From: Bacillota bacterium
GTDB taxonomy: Bacteria > Bacillota > Dethiobacteria > Dethiobacterales > Dethiobacteraceae
Direction of reading: 5' to 3'
NCBI GenBank assembly: GCA_012841735.1
Contig: DUUE01000205.1
Coordinates: 1-9,503, forward strand
Length of the DNA: 9,503 nt
Every line of letters starts with the position of its first letter. Position 1 is the stretch's first letter. This document shows positions 5,969-9,503 of the stretch, piece by piece. Under the pieces are notes generated by a model. It saw nothing but the letters and a program-made list of their open reading frames with translations. It was not told where the DNA came from and did not search any database. Both the position numbers and the translations under genes were made by a program.

Positions 5969-6502
5969 ATGCGGGAAAAAACCGTTGCGCGGGAGATTAA
6001 GTACGCGGGGAAAATTATCACTGTCCGTGTGGATAAAGTGGAGTTGCCGGACGGGAAAACCGCCAGCCGGGAAGTGGTGGAGCACCCGGGAGCGGCGGCG
6101 GTCCTGGCGGTGAACAAGTCCGGGGAAGCTTTTTTTGTGCGCCAGTTCCGCAAAGCGGTGGAAAAAGAACTGCTGGAAATCCCGGCGGGAAAGCTGGAAG
6201 CGGGGGAAGACCCGCGCGCATGCGCAGCCAGGGAGCTGGCGGAAGAAGTGGGCATGGCCGCAAATGATTTGCGCCTGCTGGCGGCATTTTACACCTCCCC
6301 CGGTTTTGCCGCGGAAAAGCTTTACGTATACCTGGCTACAGGGCTACATCCCGTGGCGTCATCCGCCCCGGAAGATGAATTCCTGGAGCCGGTGCGCCTG
6401 CCCCTTGCGGAAGCCGTGCGTATGGCCCGCACCGGTGCAATTGAAGATGCCAAGACTCTGGTTGCCCTGCTTTTGGCTGCGGACCGGGGCCTTGCTCCCT
6501 GA
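5969..6502 (+). CDS. nudF: ADP-ribose pyrophosphatase (NUDIX hydrolase, NudF type)
   Basis: The 177-residue cytoplasmic enzyme should hydrolyse ADP-ribose to AMP and ribose 5-phosphate. It has the complete Nudix box, from G74 to M96: G-x5-E-x7-RE-L-x-EE-x-G-M, with metal-binding REL and EE at 88-93. Surrounding motifs match B. subtilis NudF: VELPDGK at 24-30, EHPGAAAVLAV at 38-48, VRQFRK at 57-62, EIPAGKLEAGE at 70-80 and AFYTSPGFAAEKLYV at 106-120, the last typical of ADP-ribose-specific members. I chose ATG 5969, with GGGAGG at 5957-5962 six bases upstream. The in-frame ATG at 5951 would add six residues, has no ribosome binding site and overlaps the divergent sigma-E -35. No promoter was recognised on the + strand. 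In B. subtilis nudF also lies a few genes before spoIIM. Confidence 0.92.
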   Translation: MREKTVAREIKYAGKIITVRVDKVELPDGKTASREVVEHPGAAAVLAVNKSGEAFFVRQFRKAVEKELLEIPAGKLEAGEDPRACAARELAEEVGMAANDLRLLAAFYTSPGFAAEKLYVYLATGLHPVASSAPEDEFLEPVRLPLAEAVRMARTGAIEDAKTLVALLLAADRGLAP

Positions 6503-6507
6503 CCCTG

Positions 6508-6536
6508 TCATATCCGCCAAAGCTGCAGCATAAACT
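6508..6536 (+). promoter_or_regulatory. Sigma-E-type promoter of spoIIM
   Basis: TCATATC (6508-6514) matches the sigma-E -35 consensus KMATATT at 6 of 7. After a 14-base spacer, CATAAACT (6529-6536) matches the -10 consensus CATACAHT at 7 of 8. Transcription should start near 6543, about 26 bases before the start codon. spoIIM is a sigma-E gene in B. subtilis, which supports the assignment and makes this a useful local control for the similar element on the minus strand at 5926-5954. Confidence 0.75.
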
Positions 6537-6567
6537 GTCCCATGACGGACAAGTTTGGAGGGACAGT
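6532..6567 (+). promoter_or_regulatory. Inverted repeat enclosing the spoIIM ribosome binding site
   Basis: ACTGTCCC (6534-6541) pairs perfectly with GGGACAGT (6560-6567), burying most of the ribosome binding site GGAGGG (6557-6562). A competing stem pairs AAACTGTCC (6532-6540) with GGACAAGTTT (6547-6556, one bulged A) and leaves that site free. The left arm lies at and upstream of the predicted sigma-E start (about 6543), so only read-through RNA from nudF could form either structure. The pairings are visible; the regulatory effect is inferred. Confidence 0.5.
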
Positions 6568-6568
6568 G

Positions 6569-7204
6569 ATGCGGCAGGGGCGCAGGACAGTTTCCGCTGC
6601 AAGACATTTGCAGGAAAATTATCTTATCTATGTGGCCGTGTTTGTGGCACTGACGGCGGGCATTGCGGCGGGGGCGCTCTCTGTGCGGCAGTTGAGCGAG
6701 GACCAGGTCAGTGAGCTGAACCGGGTGTTTTTCAGTTTTGTGGATTACCTGTCCGGGGAACATGCACTGAATCATACAGTTATCCTGCAGCGATCGCTGC
6801 TGCAAAACGGGTTGCTGGTACTGCTTTTCTGGCTGTGCGGCCTTTTCTTTTTCGGCTTTTTATTTTCCCTGGGGCTGGTCTTTTACCGCGGTTTTTGTCT
6901 CGGCTTTACAGTGGGTTTTCTGGCAGGACAAAATGCACTGCAGGGAATGGTTTTTGCCACGGCGGCCGTCCTGCCGCAAAACCTGCTTTATGTTCCGGCC
7001 ATTGTGCTTGCCGGTGTGCTCTCGACGGCCGTTTCCCTGCGCCTTTTGCGCCGGCGCCTCCGGCGGCAGCCGGCACCGGCCGGGAACGACCTGCTGCAGT
7101 ATACGCTGGTCGTCCTTTTGCTGGCAGTTTTTTTTGCCGCCGGCAGCCTGGTGGAAACCATGGTCACCCCGGTGCTGATGCGGGCGGTGGTTACTGTCTT
7201 CTGA
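6569..7204 (+). CDS. spoIIM: Stage II sporulation protein M (SpoIIM)
   Basis: The 211-residue integral membrane protein is the mother-cell subunit that anchors the SpoIID-SpoIIM-SpoIIP peptidoglycan-degrading complex during engulfment. It has about five membrane segments: 19-38, 80-100, 102-122, 126-158 (possibly two) and 177-196. An external loop lies at about 40-78. The family-typical LPQNLLYVPA is at 135-144, a basic cytoplasmic stretch is at 158-167 (RLLRRRLRRQ), and the C-terminal segment contains GSLVETMVTPVLM (192-204). ATG 6569 has GGAGGG six bases upstream. The in-frame ATG at 6542 would add nine residues, has no ribosome binding site and falls at the predicted sigma-E transcription start. 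It follows nudF by 66 bases, which carry the sigma-E promoter and the hairpin. Length and topology are normal. Confidence 0.93.
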   Translation: MRQGRRTVSAARHLQENYLIYVAVFVALTAGIAAGALSVRQLSEDQVSELNRVFFSFVDYLSGEHALNHTVILQRSLLQNGLLVLLFWLCGLFFFGFLFSLGLVFYRGFCLGFTVGFLAGQNALQGMVFATAAVLPQNLLYVPAIVLAGVLSTAVSLRLLRRRLRRQPAPAGNDLLQYTLVVLLLAVFFAAGSLVETMVTPVLMRAVVTVF

Positions 7205-7302
7205 AAAAGAAAAACAGGGAGGGACAGGCTTTTTGCGGTTCTCAAAAGGCCAGGCCGACATATTGTTTAACTGAGAAGCCGCCACCGGCCGGGAGGTGTG
7301 TG

Positions 7303-7545
7303 ATGCTAATACTTGTAACACGGCGTTTCCTGCGTTTGTTTTTTGTCCTGCTGCTGCTGTTTTTTTTGCTGCCCCTTGTGTCTTTTTACATAAACGGGGC
7401 CTTGCGCCCGGAGCCGGCCGGCTTTTACCCGCCGCAGGCACAGGCGGTCGCCGCCCGCCCGGGCGGCGCGGAAGCGGGAAAGGCATGCAGCCTGCGGACA
7501 AGAATCGTGTTCTATATACATGATTTTTACCAAAATGGGTTATGA
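7303..7545 (+). CDS. Small DUF4227/YqzK-like membrane protein
   Basis: This 80-residue protein has a very hydrophobic single helix at about 8-30 (FLRLFFVLLLLFFLLPLV) after a short basic N terminus. A proline/alanine-rich linker follows, and the C terminus reads RTRIVFYIHDFYQNGL (65-80). Layout, size and the aromatic FY..G end resemble DUF4227 (B. subtilis YqzK), which also lies immediately upstream of xerD. The function of that family is unknown to me. ATG 7303 has GGGAGGTG at 7291-7298, a good ribosome binding site. A longer in-frame reading back to 6835 is rejected because it lies inside spoIIM. The 98-base gap after spoIIM holds no recognisable gene, promoter or terminator. Assignment relies on position as much as on sequence. 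Confidence 0.75.
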   Translation: MLILVTRRFLRLFFVLLLLFFLLPLVSFYINGALRPEPAGFYPPQAQAVAARPGGAEAGKACSLRTRIVFYIHDFYQNGL

Positions 7546-7633
7546 TTTTCCTGAATGAAAAGGATTTTGTCCAAATTGTGACGAATATTTCCGAATATAG
7601 GAAACCGGAGTATGTTGTTAAAGGAGCAGTCTT

Positions 7634-8521
7634 ATGCAAAGAACATTGCGGGATTTTATCGCCTATTTATCTGTTGAAAAAGGCCTGGCCACCAATACAC
7701 TGGAAGCATACAGGCGCGATATCACAAGTTTTGCCCACTTTTTAAAGCAGAACGGTGTGGCCGGCTTTGAAGAAGCCCAACGCCGTCATATTGTTGCTTA
7801 CCTGCAGAGCCTGCAGAAATGCGGCAGGGCGGCTTCCACGCTTTCCCGCAACCTGGCATCAATCCGTTCTTTCTTCAACTACCTGTTTGCGGAAAAACGC
7901 ATAGGCGAAAATCCTGCTGCCGACATGGAATCGCCCAAGCTGGAAAAAAGGCTGCCCCGTGTTCTTTCCACCCAGGAAGTGGACCTGCTTTTGGAACAGC
8001 CCGACTGCCGGAAAATTGGCGGCATGCGGGATAAAGCCATGCTGGAGATGATTTATGCCACGGGTATCCGTGTTTCCGAACTGATGTCACTGGATGTGCC
8101 CGATGTAAACCTGGATGCAGGTTTCGTCCGCTGTCTCGGCAAAGGATCCAAGGAGCGCCTCATTCCCCTGGGTTCGGTGGCTGTTCGCCATATCGACCAG
8201 TATTTACTCTACAGCCGTCCCAAGCTGGTCAGGGATGAAAACGAACGCGCCCTTTTTGTCAACCAGCACGGCAAGCGGCTGACACGCCAGGGCTTTTGGA
8301 AAATACTGAAAAAGTATGCCCATCTGGCGGGCATTACCAAGGATATTACCCCGCATACCATCAGGCATTCTTTTGCCACTCACCTTTTGGAAAACGGGGC
8401 GGACCTGCGCTCTGTGCAGGAAATGCTGGGCCACGCGGATATCTCCACCACGCAGATTTATACACAGGTGACAAGGCGCAAACTGCGGGATGTGTATGAA
8501 AAAGCCCATCCCCGTGCTTAA
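7634..8521 (+). CDS. xerD: Tyrosine recombinase XerD
   Basis: The 295-residue protein matches the usual length of XerD, the recombinase that acts with XerC at dif to resolve chromosome dimers before septum closure. Residues 1-86 form the SAM-like core-binding domain (LSVEKGLATNTLEAYRRDI at 12-30). The catalytic domain follows, with a complete set of active residues: R146 (ATGIRVSEL), K170 (GKGSKERLIPLG), H241 and R244 (TPHTIRHSFATHLL), H267 (MLGHADI) and nucleophile Y276 (TTQIYTQV). Spacings R-K 24, H-R 3 and H-Y 9 equal those of E. coli XerD. ATG 7634 has AAGGAG at 7621-7626. XerD rather than XerC is inferred from the DUF4227-xerD-deoB context. This is a housekeeping recombinase; no integrase or attachment-site context is present. 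The 88 bases upstream show no convincing promoter. Confidence 0.95.
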   Translation: MQRTLRDFIAYLSVEKGLATNTLEAYRRDITSFAHFLKQNGVAGFEEAQRRHIVAYLQSLQKCGRAASTLSRNLASIRSFFNYLFAEKRIGENPAADMESPKLEKRLPRVLSTQEVDLLLEQPDCRKIGGMRDKAMLEMIYATGIRVSELMSLDVPDVNLDAGFVRCLGKGSKERLIPLGSVAVRHIDQYLLYSRPKLVRDENERALFVNQHGKRLTRQGFWKILKKYAHLAGITKDITPHTIRHSFATHLLENGADLRSVQEMLGHADISTTQIYTQVTRRKLRDVYEKAHPRA

Positions 8522-8540
8522 GTAAGGAGCAAAAGAAAAG

Positions 8541-9503
8541 ATGAAAATCAGGCGCATCATGATGATTGTCCTTGACGGTTTAGGCGTGGGGGAGTTGCCC
8601 GACGCCTCTCTTTATGGCGATGCGGGCAGCAACACGCTTGCCCATACGGCCGCCGCCGCCGGGGGGCTCTCGCTTCCTGTCCTGGGATCTTTCGGCCTCG
8701 GCTGCCTGGCGGAGGTGGCCGGCGTTCCCTGTGTTGCCGCCCCCAAAGCCGCGTACGGCAAGATGGCGGAAAAGTCCAAAGGCAAAGACACCACCACGGG
8801 CCACTGGGAGATGACGGGAATTGTGCTGGAGCGGGCTTTTCCCGTCTTTCCGGACGGTTTCCCGGAAGAAATCATCGGCCCTTTCACAAAGGCCATCGGC
8901 CGGCCTGTCCTGGGAAATACCAGGGCTTCAGGCACGGAAATTATTAAAGAACTGGGGGAGGAACACCTCCGAACCGGTTACCCCATTGTTTATACTTCCG
9001 CCGACAGTGTTTTCCAGCTTGCCGCCCATGAAGAGGTGGTACCGCTTCCCACTTTGTATCAATGGTGCGAAACGGCCCGGGAACTGCTGCGCGGTGCATA
9101 TGCGGTGGGCAGGGTCATTGCCCGCCCCTTTGCGGGGCAGGCGGGCAGTTTTTTCCGCACGCCCAACCGGCGTGACTATTCCCTGCTGCCGGAGAAACCC
9201 ACGCTCCTGGACCGCCTGGTTGCCGCCGGTCATGAGGTGCTGGGTATCGGCAAAATTGCGGACATTTTTGCCGGGCGCGGCATCACCCGTATCGTCCACA
9301 CCAAAAACAACGACGAGGGCATGCAGGCCGTGCTGGACGGCATGGACAGCTGCCCGGGCGGCCTGATTTTCGCCAACCTGGTGGATTTTGACATGGTTTA
9401 CGGTCACCGCAATGATGCGGTGGGGTATGCCCGGGCCCTGGAGCGGGTGGACGGCCAGCTGGCGGCGGTTACGGAGAAAATGGACGCAGCAGACCTGCTG
9501 ATC
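8541..9503 (+). CDS. deoB: Phosphopentomutase DeoB (3' end outside the window)
   Basis: The frame is open from ATG 8541 to the window edge, giving 321 of the roughly 390-400 residues expected. The enzyme interconverts ribose 1- and 5-phosphate (and the deoxy forms) in nucleoside salvage, and belongs to the alkaline-phosphatase superfamily with two manganese ions. Visible residues: metal-binding D12 in MIVLDGLGVGELPDA (8-22), the phosphorylated-threonine motif KDTTTGHWEMTG (82-93), TRASGTEII (127-135), VYTSADSVFQLA (150-161), FRTPNRRDYS (205-214), and D284/H289 in NLVDFDMVYGHRND (279-292). The remaining metal ligands lie beyond the edge. TAAGGAG at 8523-8529 sits 11 bases before ATG 8541, slightly long. 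Later in-frame ATGs (8559, 8562) would cut into the N terminus. The 19-base gap after xerD implies co-transcription, as with xerD-drm in B. subtilis. Confidence 0.95.
   Translation, partial: MKIRRIMMIVLDGLGVGELPDASLYGDAGSNTLAHTAAAAGGLSLPVLGSFGLGCLAEVAGVPCVAAPKAAYGKMAEKSKGKDTTTGHWEMTGIVLERAFPVFPDGFPEEIIGPFTKAIGRPVLGNTRASGTEIIKELGEEHLRTGYPIVYTSADSVFQLAAHEEVVPLPTLYQWCETARELLRGAYAVGRVIARPFAGQAGSFFRTPNRRDYSLLPEKPTLLDRLVAAGHEVLGIGKIADIFAGRGITRIVHTKNNDEGMQAVLDGMDSCPGGLIFANLVDFDMVYGHRNDAVGYARALERVDGQLAAVTEKMDAADLLI

Noticed and set aside
7258..7286. ACATATT as a possible sigma-E -35 before the DUF4227-like gene
   Set aside because: No CATA-type -10 occurs 13-15 bases downstream.
6835..7302. Long frame extending the DUF4227-like gene upstream
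   Set aside because: It overlaps spoIIM almost completely in another frame, with low-complexity shadow composition; the true start at 7303 has a clear ribosome binding site.
7588..7604. Small inverted repeat TTTCC-GAATATA-GGAAA and the -35-like GAATATT before xerD
   Set aside because: The arms are only 5 bases, and no -10 for sigma-A or sigma-E stands at the right spacing, so no promoter or operator is called.
7542..7745. 67-codon frame starting at the DUF4227 stop and running into xerD
   Set aside because: It has no ribosome binding site, and more than half of it is the shifted reading of xerD.

Overview
The window is a gene-dense, GC-rich stretch from an endospore-forming Firmicute. A Desulfotomaculum/Pelotomaculum-type Peptococcaceae is the best guess, based on remembered gene order rather than any search. 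Spo0A, the end of a SpoIVB-like protein, SpoIIM, strong AGGAGG-type ribosome binding sites, and matches to sigma-H and sigma-E promoters all support a spore former. Every full-size gene is on the + strand. I add one short minus-strand gene, 41 codons long.

Layout. 1-1102: the 3' end of a spoIVB-like gene with its terminator, then spo0A behind a sigma-H-type promoter that carries a 0A box, closed by a strong terminator. 1169-5789: a tightly packed envelope/division block: steA, a steB/mctB-like membrane protein, a family 2 glycosyltransferase, a divergent MraY/WecA-like membrane protein and a DUF3866 gene. Spacings are short or overlapping, so this is probably one operon. 5767-5968: the unnamed minus-strand small gene, convergent with the DUF3866 gene and divergent from nudF, with a good sigma-E-type promoter. 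5969-7204: nudF (ADP-ribose pyrophosphatase) and spoIIM; spoIIM has its own sigma-E-type promoter and an inverted repeat over its ribosome binding site. 7303-9503: a DUF4227/YqzK-like small membrane protein, xerD, and deoB, which runs off the right edge.

How they fit together. Spo0A commits the cell to sporulation; SpoIVB and SpoIIM act later in the forespore and mother cell. SteA/SteB-like proteins and the two glycosyltransferase-type enzymes suggest septum or cell-envelope glycan work. XerD resolves chromosome dimers at division. NudF releases ribose 5-phosphate from ADP-ribose, and DeoB interconverts ribose 5- and 1-phosphate, so the flanking metabolic genes share a pool. The nudF-spoIIM-DUF4227-xerD-deoB order resembles Bacillus subtilis nudF..spoIIM-fur-yqzK-xerD-drm, but without fur.

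The most noteworthy items are the short minus-strand gene with its sigma-E-like promoter, the possible promoter-dependent translational switch ahead of spoIIM, and the atypical MraY-like enzyme next to steAB. No mobile element, CRISPR array, tRNA or rRNA is visible.
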